A DNA stretch of 15,739 nucleotides from Smittium mucronatum (Eukaryota > Kickxellomycota > Harpellomycetes > Harpellales > Legeriomycetaceae). The stretch covers positions 1 through 15,739 of the forward strand of contig LSSL01007458.1 of assembly GCA_001953115.1 (NCBI GenBank), in the 5' to 3' direction. The translations under genes and the position numbers were made by a program. The notes beneath the pieces were generated by a model. That model saw nothing but the letters and a program-made list of their open reading frames with translations. It was not told the DNA's origin and made no database searches. Shown here piece by piece: positions 1-9,813 of this stretch; the first letter of the stretch is position 1, and each line of letters begins with the position of its first letter.

Positions 1-26
1 AAAAATGCTTTTTTTCGTAAAATTCA

Positions 27-63
27 TATTTATTTGAAAATAAAATTCATTTTCAAATAAATA
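27..63. repeat. Perfect 15 bp inverted repeat (hairpin)
   Basis: Arms at 27-41 (TATTTATTTGAAAAT) and 49-63 are exact reverse complements, separated by a 7 base loop. The stem is nearly all A/T with one G:C pair. At this base composition a perfect 15 bp stem with a short loop is expected only about 0.01 to 0.02 times per window, so this is the one A/T hairpin here that stands out from chance. The right arm word CATTTTCAAATAAAT (48-62) recurs exactly at 15566-15580, and its 13 base core recurs at 426-438. No gene lies beside it, so a terminator role cannot be supported. It could be a mobile-element end or a cruciform-forming site. Confidence 0.7.
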
Positions 64-66
64 AAT

Positions 67-450
67 AAAAAGTTACAAATAAAACTAAGCTATTTTAAAA
101 TAAATAAAACGTAAATTTTATAATTAGCCAATAGAATTATTTCAACTTATAATACCGCCTTTTAAAACTTTTGAAATAGTCTGAATTTTTTTTTTGTTTG
201 AAATGTTATGTTAATTTAAGCTTCTAACACATTTAAATGTATCAATCACTCTATTAGTCTATTATTAACACAAAATATGCAAATATAGCATAAATTAAGA
301 ATAATATTTTTCAGAAAATAGGTTGGAAAATAAATATTGTAAAGCAAAATAGCTGTTCCAGGATAAAGATATATTTGAATAAAAATCAGTCAAATGATAA
401 CTATTTGCTATATATCACAAAATATATTTTCAAATAAAAATGCTTAAATC
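67..450. other. Featureless A/T-rich stretch
   Basis: No open frame, tRNA-like arm or long repeat was seen. The only notable item is a copy of ATTTTCAAATAAA at 426-438, shared with the hairpin arm at 49-61 and with 15567-15579. Confidence 0.6.
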
Positions 451-548
451 CAAATACTTTTACTTTTACTAATATAAAAAAAGTTACCGATCGGAAAAAG
501 CCCATCATAGGCATTTTTCATTCATTGTAACTTTCAAATACTTTTACT
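451..548. repeat. Nested inverted repeats flanked by 14 bp direct repeats
   Basis: CAAATACTTTTACT occurs at 451-464 and again, exactly, at 535-548. Between the copies are an outer inverted repeat AAAGTTAC (480-487) / GTAACTTT (527-534), the perfect palindrome CCGATCGG (487-494), and a central hairpin AAAAAGCC (495-502) / GGCATTTTT (510-518, one bulge) with loop CATCATA. The core is clearly richer in G+C than its surroundings. Direct repeats outside terminal inverted repeats suggest a very small MITE-like insertion, although 15 bases separate the left direct repeat from the left inverted repeat, which is untidy for a simple transposon. Alternatives are a local 84 bp duplication remnant or a structured RNA. 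No coding content is visible. Confidence 0.45.
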
Positions 549-966
549 GATGATAATACATATATTCTAATACACTCTAGTAAAAAATTACTTAGTTTAA
601 TTTTGTTATTAAGCTATTATTTTTTCAAAAAATTGTATATTACATAATAAGCAAATTATTTTGGAGATTAAACTGTATATTTTTTGCCAATTTCAAAAAT
701 TTTGTGAAAATTTCTGTCCCTAAAAGATCTAAGAGATAAAACTGTAATAGGTCTAGACAAAATTAAGAATTTTTTTATTTTTAAATGAATATCGAAGCCA
801 AAAATTTGAAAAAAATGTGATTGGTTTAGTAGTAAGTAGCTTTACTCAATATAATTTATTTTTATCTTTAATTATAGATTAGATAATTATAATGATTATA
901 TTTATCAATGATATTAAAAATAAGTAACGTAAACTATTTTTATGTATCAATTTAACAGAAAAAAAT
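549..966. other. Featureless A/T-rich stretch
   Basis: Dense in stops in all frames. No repeat, RNA gene or coding-like patch was recognised. Confidence 0.6.
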
Positions 967-996
967 ATTAATGGGGTCTAGAAAACCCCCCTTAAT
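967..996. repeat. GGGGT/ACCCC hairpin, minus-strand terminator-like
   Basis: GGGGT (973-977) pairs with ACCCC (985-989) around the loop CTAGAAA. ATTAA (967-971) pairs with TTAAT (992-996) outside a small asymmetric internal loop. A G4/C4 stem is rare in this A/T background. On the minus strand the hairpin is followed by a T-rich tract (the A-rich run at 959-965 on the plus strand), so its shape resembles an intrinsic terminator for minus-strand transcription. No gene ends here on that strand, so a functional terminator is not claimed. Confidence 0.4.
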
Positions 997-1101
997 GGTA
1001 ATGGAGAAGAGAATCTGGGTTTAAATATATAAATAATGAAATCATGTTAATAATTCAATACACAGTATTTCTTTTATAAAGCTATTATTATAACCAGCTA
1101 G

Positions 1102-1200
1102 ATTGATGTCCTAAACTTTCTGTTAGATTATTTTACAGGATTTTTTTTTGGTTTTCTAAATAAATTTGGTCGTCAAACACACCTGGGTGAATTATTGGTT
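1102..1200 (+). other. Short coding-like patch, possible exon or pseudogene scrap
   Basis: A 33 codon open frame lies between stops at 1099-1101 and 1201-1203. Its composition is less A/T-biased than the background, and its C-terminal half reads NKFGRQTHLGELLV, with charged and polar residues unlike the F/I/K/N/Y-dominated chance frames elsewhere. It has no start codon in a convincing context and does not continue in frame. I recognise no family. It may be the remnant of a decayed gene, a small exon (there is a CAG at 1096-1098), or chance. The following bases to about 1235 stay moderately G+C-richer but carry no clear frame. Confidence 0.2.
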
Positions 1201-1235
1201 TAGACCTCCGTCATTTTCCTATTTTACCTTATCGA

Positions 1236-2906
1236 TTTTTTTTTAAATCTCCAATTTTATCAAAAAACGTGAGTTTTATATTGGATTCAGCATAAGGTTA
1301 AAAGGCTAAGATAAAGCAACTTAATCCAATAAATTTTTCTAAATTATTTTTAATTTCCAAATGGCATTTAGTGTTGCTAGAAAATTTGGCTATATTTGAT
1401 TTGGATATCCAGTAGGTTACGGCTTCATTTATTGTACCTATAATAAACTAGTTAAAATTCATGAAATTACAACTACTGTTTTGCTTTTAAAATTATAATT
1501 TAAAATTAGACAACATTTTTGTCATACGAATTTTAGATCATATGGTTTTAGACGGTTTTATATCGACTAATTTCCCCTTTTTATCCTTTTTCGACTCTCT
1601 TTTATAAATAAATTTAAATCTTTCTCGTTTATAAAAATAAATAACCTCCCATATCTGATAAAATTAGAAATTTTGAAAAATAATATCCTCTTTTTATTTT
1701 ATATACTGCCTAATTAACATATTTTAACTTCATATGTGTTTCATTCTTAGTAAAAACTCTAATATTCGGATCTCTAATTATTTTTTGAAAGCAAAAAGAT
1801 ATATTTTATTATATTTGTAAAAATTTTGGAAGCTTTTTAATAGTATGAAATGTGATATATTGTTTTTTCATAATATTTTAATCATATTTCCTTTTAATTG
1901 GATTGCTTGATTTATCCCTGCTACCCCTTCTATTCTTTGGATATATTTCTATGAATTTATCCACGCATATTCCGTTAATATATGTACTTTATGGGGACTG
2001 ATAAAGCTATAAAAGTAATATAAATTTATAGAATTAATTATTGCCAACATGATAAACTGTGGGTGATTTTTATATCTTTTTCTAATTTTTAGCGACAAAT
2101 TAATGTTATTTATTTCTTTTATATTCATTTTTTTGAGAACAGTTATATAAAAATTTAGAGATTTTTTAAATTTTATTTTAAATCATATATACTTTTTATA
2201 AATATATGTGAACACGAAAGACATATTTCTGAATTTAAGTTTAATTAATGACTTAAAATAAATTAATTAATAAAAAATAAAAATATTTTGCATTAGACAA
2301 GAAAAAACAAAATTTATTATTTTGTGAAATTTTGTATCCCTTTTTCACACTAACCTGGAATTTCTAGAAAAATTATATAAGATTTTTATTTTATTTTTAA
2401 AAAAATTTCTCGTTTTATAAAAAAAATTTTAAAGTAAAGATTTATATCGAAAGTTTTTAAATCAGGTAGCAGATCTTGAAAATGCACTATTTATGCTACA
2501 TCTTAATATTGACTGATTTTGATTTTTTAGAGTTTTACTATCAAAACCTCTATTAATATTCGAAAAATGTATAAAGCGTTCAGTGTGATGTTTATGATAT
2601 TTATTGTCAAATTTATTTGATTTCCAAATATGGATTACTTTTTTTTATTTCGATTAATTATATTCAGATTTGGTGGGAATTTTTCGAATTAATTATTGAT
2701 TTTATTTTAATGTTTTGCACATCAACTGATCATATTTTATTTTCAATTGGATTTACCTTTTACAAATTAAAAATGTTATTTTTTCAAATAATATCTAACT
2801 TTTCCGAATTCATTTTAAGGTATATATTAGGGCTTATAATTCTAAAATACCACTACTTGAAACATAGATTTTTTTTAAACTTATAACACTTTTTAAATGT
2901 TAGGTA
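1236..2906. other. Gene-free A/T-rich stretch
   Basis: Stops are dense in all frames. The longest frame of the window, 89 codons at 2617-2886 on the plus strand, lies here. It opens with TTG rather than ATG, is made mostly of F, I, L and Y as expected from T-rich DNA in any frame, and shows no motif. I treat it as chance. No RNA gene or long repeat was seen. Confidence 0.55.
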
Positions 2907-2949
2907 TTGGATAAGTAAGATCCCAATCAGGTACAGATTGATTATCCAA
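2907..2949. repeat. Two-tier hairpin
   Basis: The outer arms TTGGATAA (2907-2914) and TTATCCAA (2942-2949) enclose the inner arms CAATC (2924-2928) and GATTG (2936-2940) with loop AGGTACA. Between the left arms lies GTAAGATCC. The element is richer in G+C than its neighbours. It could be a structured RNA segment or the remnant of a palindromic insertion. No flanking direct repeat or adjacent gene was seen. Confidence 0.35.
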
Positions 2950-3094
2950 ATATAAATAAAATTACCCAAGATTCAAAAGTAGAAAAAAAACCACTCCATA
3001 TAACCTTTAACATGCATTAATACATAAAAAATTTTGCTGTCTCCAGTCAAAATATCTAAAATCTAATAAATTTAATTATTATTTTAAACTTATA

Positions 3095-3240
3095 TTTTTT
3101 TTATTGAAAATTATCATGGCGGTTTACGCTGGGTTTTGTTTTGGTCTAGAATTTAAACTCTCTAAAAAATTCTAATAAAATTTAAAACATATACCAAACT
3201 ATACAAAAGCTGTGCTGCTAGCTCATCTCCAATCATAATC
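3095..3240 (+). other. Two small G+C-richer patches
   Basis: The first patch (about 3113-3150) contains an ATG at 3116 with the short frame MAVYAGFCFGLEFKLSKKF before a stop. The second (about 3206-3236) contains GCTGTGCTGCTAGC and can read KAVLLAHLQS before a stop. Neither extends into a longer frame, and they are not obviously in register with each other. They may be scraps of a decayed coding sequence. I recognise no family. Confidence 0.2.
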
Positions 3241-5110
3241 TTTAAACTTTTATAGCCAAAAAATTCGATTAAAACGAGAAGTTTATAGGTTTCTTTTTAA
3301 TTTTTGACGGTATTCTCTGATAATTTTTCCATTTTATTTTTATCAAATAATATCTATATACATTAATGTATTGGAAACTATTTTAGTAAGAATCTCGTGA
3401 AATTTACAAAAAATAACCCATTATTATTGGATTTAATCCCCCATTTCCCCCACTAAAAAAACATTATTTATATAACGAACAAATATACTTTTATTTTATG
3501 CAATCTTTCTAAGAAAAAATATTCGAGTAAATAGAGGGATAATTTTATTTGATTTTTAATGATTTTTTTTAAAAAAATAATTAACCTATTTAAAAATGAA
3601 ATTTTTTGGAAATATGGATTCATAAATTGGTCAAACCAATGAAATTCTAATGATAATCCGTATGTCTTAAAAAAAAATTTAGATAATTCAAAAGGAAGAA
3701 ATTATTTAAAAAATATGTAATTTTAAATTCTGAATATTTATTTATAATATTGCTTCAGCTTAAGTGTCTTGCGAAAGTTATAAGAATTTATAAACTATGC
3801 GAGACATTTGTTAATTTTTTTATCAAAATAAACTAATTATAGAAATTTATTGTAAAAATGAATTTTCTTTTAAAATATCGCGGGAATTTCCTTCCTTTAA
3901 ATATTAGTTGGTTTAAAGCACCTTTCCTATTCATAATGAAATTACTTAAAACTAGTAATGAGATATTTGAGACAATTAGAAATTTAATAATTAAGACAGA
4001 CTCAATCATTTCTGATTTAATCATGACTAAGTTTCGATATATAGTTAATACTCTAAATCTATTTATAGATATATTTGATTTTTATATTCGATAATTAGGA
4101 TTTATAATAAAAATTTGACAAAAAGCTTAAAAGTGAAGATTCATTTTTACCTATTCAATCATTTCTAATTGAAATATCATTAAAAGTTGATTACACAATA
4201 CATCAGTCATTTTTTAAAATTCAGTCCAAAACCACTCAAAGAAAAATAAGCAGTCAATAAAATAAATAATGATGGCTTCTCAGAAAAACTGGATAAATTA
4301 AAAAAAAAAAGGTTTTATAAATTAAGAGCGACTTATTTATTAATATGTACTATTTTTTTAAAAAAACACACTACATTTATATAATAAAATTCCATAGGTG
4401 AATATATAAGGCGTCTATTACGGGACTATTAATCTTAAACTAAAAAATTTAAAATATTTCAAGTTTATTTTTACTGTTTCTAAAATTTAAATATTGCCAC
4501 AATAACTATAAAAATTAATAAATTCTTTAATATAATATTTTTTTGTAATCCGATTAATAAATAAAGTATATTCTTTTTTAATCAAAAATTTAGGTTATAT
4601 TTTTAGGTAAATTTTGGTATATATTGATTTTTTGAGTCTAAAATTATAGTTTAGTAAAAGAAACAGCCAGAAAAATGCAAAAACTTTGTAAAAAAGGACG
4701 ATTTTTTATTTTATGGAGTAATTATTTCTTAAAAGGTCAATGATTTTTAATATGGGGTATTATAAAAAAATAAAAAAATTATTAAAATACTATACCAATT
4801 AAGGAAAAATTAGTTAGCTGTATATTTAAGAAATATAAATAAATATATCTGTTTAATTAAAAAAATATAATTTAGTTTTAAATTAATATACCCACTAATT
4901 ATTATATTATTGCCTAATGGCCAATCTGTTAACTTATCAATATAAAGTTCTTTGTTAATTGTTTATAAATGAACCAGAAAAAATAATTTCTATTAATAAG
5001 CTTATCACTAACTTTTTCAAAAATCATAAACAGAAAATTTGTGGTCTTAATACAGATATTTTTTCTATTATTCTGAGGATTTATATGAAATGAAATGATA
5101 ATCATTCAAT
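3241..5110. other. Gene-free A/T-rich stretch
   Basis: A 78 codon plus-strand frame at 3858-4094 and an overlapping 63 codon minus-strand frame are within chance expectation for this composition and lack recognisable motifs. An A run of 11 lies at 4300-4310. It follows a slightly G+C-richer segment but has no flanking target-site duplication that I could find, so it is not called a retroposon. Nothing else was seen. Confidence 0.55.
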
Positions 5111-5139
5111 ATTTTATTTTATTTTATTTTATTTTTTTT
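5111..5139. repeat. (ATTTT)5 microsatellite
   Basis: Five exact tandem copies of the pentamer ATTTT occupy 5111-5135 and run into four further T residues. This is a simple sequence repeat, typical of slippage in A/T-rich non-coding DNA. Confidence 0.9.
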
Positions 5140-6133
5140 GATTCATAGTACATTAATATGTTAATTTGTGTTGTACGTGGTTTTGATACTTAAATTTAAT
5201 TTTCAGTTCGTGATTATAACTATAACGTGAATTTTAAATAGTTTAGTTTAGAAAAAAAATTAAATGATATATATATTATAAACTTTAATTATATCAAATT
5301 ATTTATTCATAATCTGTTTAAACCATTCCAGACACAAAAACTTCCCTTAATCCTATTTTTTGTATTGGCTTTTTAACTTTTGTTAATTTCTGGCTTTACC
5401 AACTATATTTTTGAATTATTATTTAATATTATAATTCAAAATATTTTTTTCGTACGACCTGAAAGATTTAAAGCGTAGTTTAATCTATTTTTGGTTGTAG
5501 AAGCGATTTCAATGTACAGAACTAGGATTTTATTTCTGAAATACATTCCATTAAATTTATTTTTTTGTTTGATATATAGAAAAAGTTATTATTTTACTAA
5601 ATTTTACCTATATTTATAGCCTATCTTTCCAATTAAATTTAAAAAGAACAAAGCTCATTGAGTTAATTATAAGTTATTATTCATATTTTTTTTTCAATTC
5701 AGAAATAAGTATAATATTATAAGTCTATTTTTAATATTGCAACTTCAGTGATAAGTTATTAATATGATTTTTTTTTCAGTATTCTTAAAATTAAAGATTT
5801 ATTTTAATTTTGAACGAATTATAATGTGTTATAGAAATAGATATTGTATTTTTGAAATGAGATCAAAAAAATCTATAGTGAAATCACCTTTTTTTGTTCA
5901 ATATTAATTCGAAAAAATTATATTTTAGAGTAGATGGTAGTTAAAAGCAATTTATTTTTAATTTATTTTCCCTCATGTTTTTTTACTATTATATTATGAG
6001 CGCCATGTTAATCTAGCAAGCTATAAATATAAAATAAACAATATTGATAAATTTTAAATTTTAAAAATTTTAAAAATGAAAGCTAGATATTTAGATAGAA
6101 TTAACTTGAGATCATTTTATATAAATAATATGA
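5140..6133. other. Featureless A/T-rich stretch
   Basis: No frame of interest and no RNA gene. Near 6051-6076 the words TTTTAAA and TTTTAAAAA repeat imperfectly, which is low-complexity sequence and not a defined element. Confidence 0.6.
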
Positions 6134-6268
6134 AAACTTAAAATAGTTTTATTATACTTTTATGAAATTAAAAACAAAAAGGGCAATATCGTGATTTACG
6201 GAGACGATTATTCAAATTAATGGGGTAATATTTATTTAGGCTTAATAAAAATCAGATTCGTTTATTCT
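6134..6268 (+). other. Interrupted coding-like frame, doubtful
   Basis: An open frame after the TGA at 6131-6133 runs to a TAA at 6218-6220 and ends KKGNIVIYGDDYSN. In the same frame after that stop it continues as WGNIYLGLIKIRFVYS. The bases at 6181-6208 are locally richer in G+C. YGDD superficially resembles the YxDD motif of reverse transcriptases, but none of the other conserved blocks is visible upstream or downstream. It is most likely chance or an unrecognisable pseudogene scrap. Confidence 0.12.
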
Positions 6269-6271
6269 TAA

Positions 6272-7928
6272 TTATCATATATTATATTTGTAGTCTTATC
6301 AATTATATTCACTCCCATACCTCCATTTATTATGTATATTTTCTATGGGTAATGTTAGAATCATCATATTTCTTTAATTCTTAAGTGCTTGAGATTTAGT
6401 ATAAATATATACCATACCACCGTGTAGTTTTTTATTTTTTTTAAAATATAAAAACAATATTTACAAAAAATTTGTGTTTAGAATATTTAAAGCACATAAC
6501 AGATTTATTTTCATTTCAAAATATTATCTTAAATTCGATATAATTTCATCCGAATTTATAGCTGTAAATTATTATTTTTATTGTGTAAGAAATAAATGAG
6601 ATTCCATTAAAAAAAATATGCGTGAATAATTGGATATAATGAAAATTTACGGTGTCTTATATTAATTTTTGTCGGTAAAGTTGCTATTTTATTTATAAAA
6701 AAAATTCCCAAAAAGATAATCTTAATTAAATAGTGTTAAACTTTCGTAAGGACCAAAATAGTCACTTGATGATCAGATGTATTATAAAACCCGTGATTGA
6801 TATAAATAAAAAAGAATATAAAATCTGATTATGTATCCGATATACATAAAAAATACGTATATGTTGTAACTGGTTTATAGAATAGATTATTTTGAGGTCC
6901 ACATTTTTTTAGTGTTTATTATTGGTCTCTTATCTTCTTTGAGTTTGTAATTTTTAATGAATAAACTTAGGCTGTTTAATTTTATTTATCAGTTTACACG
7001 AGTTAAATTTTAGTGAAAAAAGATAAGATTAACATAACTATTTGAATTCGCTCAATAATATGATTTCGATTTAGAATTATATTAGTTTAGAAAATTAAGT
7101 TAATAAAAATCGATGAAAAAATCCCTTAAATATGTTTTATATATCTTTTAAAGATCAGTTTTTTATATTCTTTTTTTAAGTTTTTTCTTATATCCCTCAA
7201 TTAAAACCCCATAGAACCACTGTAAATATGTTTTAGAATAATTTTTGTTTATTTTATATAAAATAAATTATTTCAGATACATAATAATGTAATTTTTTTT
7301 TTAAATAAAATAATTTATATTTATGTGCTTATTAATTATTATTATAAATATTTCTCTTTTTTCTCAAAATACTGCAAGAATAAATATAGAAACATTTTCT
7401 GCATAATAACTGTATAATTTATGTGTTTAATTTAGATCTTATAAAATAAAATCACATGTAATAATTATTTTACTAATTTTAAAATTTTCAATGGAAAATA
7501 TGGATATTATTTGAATTTTTTTAATTTTTTGAATACAAAAAAATTCAAAACTGAATAGATAAAATTGCGGATATAATGTACTTTTTTTGAATCACAGCCT
7601 CGAAAAAAATAGGCAAGAGATTAAACTTATAAAAATATACGCGATTCCATTAAAAATTTAGTAAATTATTTAAATCTATACAAAATTAGGAAACAGATAA
7701 AAATAATAAATTAGGGAATATTTACATGTAAAAATTTATTTTTATTAATAGAAATACAGAAATTTTTTTAAACAGGTAATTTTATATTAAAATTATATCA
7801 TTTGATTAATAATTATTGTGGTTTGGATTGAGACTGTTTAATTTTACCAGAATTATAAGTTTTAAATATTAATTTATATATCCAAAATGGTTTTAATATT
7901 CTAATACATAAATAAACAGCCTAGTTTA
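6272..7928. other. Featureless A/T-rich stretch
   Basis: No frame of interest, RNA gene or notable repeat was found. Stops are frequent in all frames and homopolymer runs are at most about nine bases. Confidence 0.6.
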
Positions 7929-8317
7929 ATGGATTTTTCCCACCGAGTTTTACAATTAAACATAGATATGCTTTTTCTTTCTTTCTTTTATCATATCAAC
8001 TTAGCATATTATTGTATTGAATTATTATTAGAAAATTCTCAGTCTGAAAAAATATATTGTTCAGTTTCGGATAATTTACATACTGAAAGATTCATTGGAC
8101 AGAAAAATATATCAATGGGAAAAATTTTGCAAGATGAGATCCATAATTAAAAAAACTCAAGATATTTATTGCCTACTGGATCGATATTATATGGATAGCG
8201 CGCCATTATTTTATTCTGCAGTAGAGACTAGAGCTCATAAAGTTACACAGTTTATTGGCTCATAGTGCAGAAGAATTATCAGAAAAAAGGTATAAAAAGA
8301 TGACGCTTTTACCGTGT
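7929..8317 (+). pseudogene. Candidate ankyrin-repeat protein fragment, frameshifted
   Basis: Coding-like content runs through three overlapping plus-strand frames: 7929-8147, 8134-8262 and 8225-8317. The second frame reads DSAPLFYSAVETRAHKV and then TQFIG. The third reads AHSAEELSEKRYKKMTLL. Placed end to end these follow the ankyrin repeat pattern: TPLHxA (here APLFYSA), a second helix ending in V-x-x-F-L, a GADxNxxD-like turn (HSAEELSEK), then the next repeat's GxTPLH (KKMTLL). The first frame contains YCIELLLENSQ, which resembles the second helix of an earlier repeat. The base composition is clearly richer in G+C than the surroundings, as expected of former coding DNA. Two frameshifts and the substitutions at the conserved G, T and H positions indicate decay. 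A weak echo of the pattern may continue to about 8490. Ankyrin repeats mediate protein-protein contacts; nothing shows what this one bound. The assignment is by pattern only and could be wrong. Confidence 0.45.
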
Positions 8318-9629
8318 TAATTCGGCTTGAGATTATTTTGAAGAGAAAAAATCATTTATAGAAATTTTTTAGGTCATTTTTAGTCAGAACTTAATAATCT
8401 TCGTTTTATTACAATATTAATGATTTTCAGTGAAAATATGCCCATATCTTTTATTAATGGAACTCTTATAATCTAAGTTTAAAGCTTTTATAATTAGGTT
8501 TTAAATGAGTATAATTTATTCAATTTTCATATTTGGTTTTTTTAAAAAAGAATGTCATTAAAATATTATAAGACGTTTTCGTTAATTAAGATTTTATCAA
8601 GATAACAAAATATCCTATATTTTTAGACAAAATTTAGATTTTATATCTACAGTATTCCAAAAAAAAGAAAAAGAGTAAATATATAAAAGGAGTATCAGTA
8701 AAAAAAATTTAAAATAATTATTATGAAAATATTTTACATTTCCTTACCATTTGCAGTGTTTTCGAAAGAATAAACTTAATTTTAGTATATAAAGAGAGTT
8801 TTATTGAACCATTATTTAATTATGTAATTAATTTTTTTCTGGAATATTTATTACTTTGTAAAAAGATGTTATTTATAAAAATTATTTATTAGAAAAGCTA
8901 ATCATGCTTATGTAAACTAAAACCTTTCTAAAATCAATTCTAAAATATTGAGTCATGGATCCATTCTTATATAGCTATTTTTCCTATAAGTTTAATAAAA
9001 TCGACATGATGCGAGGAATTATTCTGGTGAAATGATTAGTTTTTCAATTTATGAATCATTAATTTTTTTTTCTTAATTATTCAGGTGTCTAAATAATCTA
9101 TCTTCTTTTTTCATATAAGGTTGGTAACACGTATTAAACTGCTTTTTTATTATAATAATTGACATTTCATATTGAAAAAAGTAAGTTTAATATAAGCTAA
9201 CTTAAAAAATCCTAAACCAGTTGAGTTAAAGCTCCATAGAGTACAGAATATATATATAATTTATGAATCCAGAAAATTATATGTGTTTATTCTTGTGTAA
9301 AAATTTAATTATTATTCTTATTTACCAATTATTTAATTAAACCTAATGGCAACAATAGTGTTTTTTATTATCAAGACTTACTCGTATTTGATGGCTGTTT
9401 TTTGCTTGTGATTATATTTGAATATGAAATATAGTGAATACTTATAAAAAATTGTTTTAATTAGCCAATAAGAATATCCCAATAAAAAATATACTTTCAT
9501 CATAGTGGCTACTTTTAATTTTATTGGATTTGAATATAGAGAATTATTTATAATGACTCTTTGCCTATATTAATACTATTTTATAAATTAAATGAAATAC
9601 TACTAGGTCCAATAGATGTAATAGAAAAG
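8318..9629. other. Mostly featureless A/T-rich stretch
   Basis: The first 170 bases may contain further, more decayed sequence of the ankyrin-like remnant: RLEIILKRKNHL is readable in one frame after the last clear motif. Beyond about 8500 no coding-like patch, RNA gene or defined repeat was seen. Confidence 0.5.
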
Positions 9630-9645
9630 ATTTTCTTTGTTATTC
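9630..9645. repeat. Target-site duplication, left copy
   Basis: ATTTTCTTTGTTATTC. It matches the right copy at 9806-9821 at 15 of 16 positions. It directly abuts the T10 run that is the insert's poly(A) tail on the minus strand. Confidence 0.65.
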
Positions 9646-9797
9646 TTTTTTTTTTATAAAAAAAAGGGAATTTATTTATAATATTTAAATACTAGAATAA
9701 AACTAAAATAAAAATACAATAAAAGGAAAAAATAATAAAATTTCATCCCACTTCCATCTGTCGCTCTAGCGGCTCCGTACTCACTGGGCATTGGTTC

Positions 9798-9813
9798 AAG
9801 GAATAATTTCCTT
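9798..9813. repeat. AAGGAA/TTCCTT hairpin at the insert junction
   Basis: AAGGAA (9798-9803) and TTCCTT (9808-9813) form a 6 bp stem with loop TAAT. It spans the junction between the head of the retroposon and the right target-site copy, so it is probably a coincidence of the insertion point and not an element of its own. Confidence 0.4.

Noticed and set aside
2617..2886. Plus-strand frame of 89 codons
   Set aside because: It begins with TTG, is dominated by F, I, L and Y, shows no motif, and its length is within chance expectation at this base composition.
3858..4094. Plus-strand frame of 78 codons starting with ATG, with an overlapping minus-strand frame at 3833-4024
   Set aside because: About one frame of this length is expected by chance. 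No domain was recognised, and there is no locally raised G+C of the kind seen in the other coding-like patches.
4250..4310. Possible second retroposon ending in A11
   Set aside because: No direct repeat matching the bases after the A run could be found upstream, and the preceding sequence is only slightly G+C-richer than background.
6191..6217. YGDD resembling the reverse transcriptase YxDD catalytic motif
   Set aside because: No other reverse transcriptase block is visible on either side and the frame stops four codons later. A four-residue match is not evidence.
8041..8262. Chorismate lyase-like (DUF98) reading of the 8 kb remnant
   Set aside because: A loose resemblance around SMGKIL and the following residues was considered, but the ankyrin pattern explains more positions in the right order and spacing.
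9744..9801. Mitochondrial-type GC cluster in an A/T-rich organelle genome
   Set aside because: Poly(A) tail plus flanking 16 bp target-site duplication is better explained by retroposition, and no organellar gene or rRNA sequence is present.
9790..9806. GGTTCAAGG as a possible tRNA T-arm or B box
   Set aside because: The bases on either side do not form a 5 bp T-stem, and no acceptor, D or anticodon arm could be built around it.
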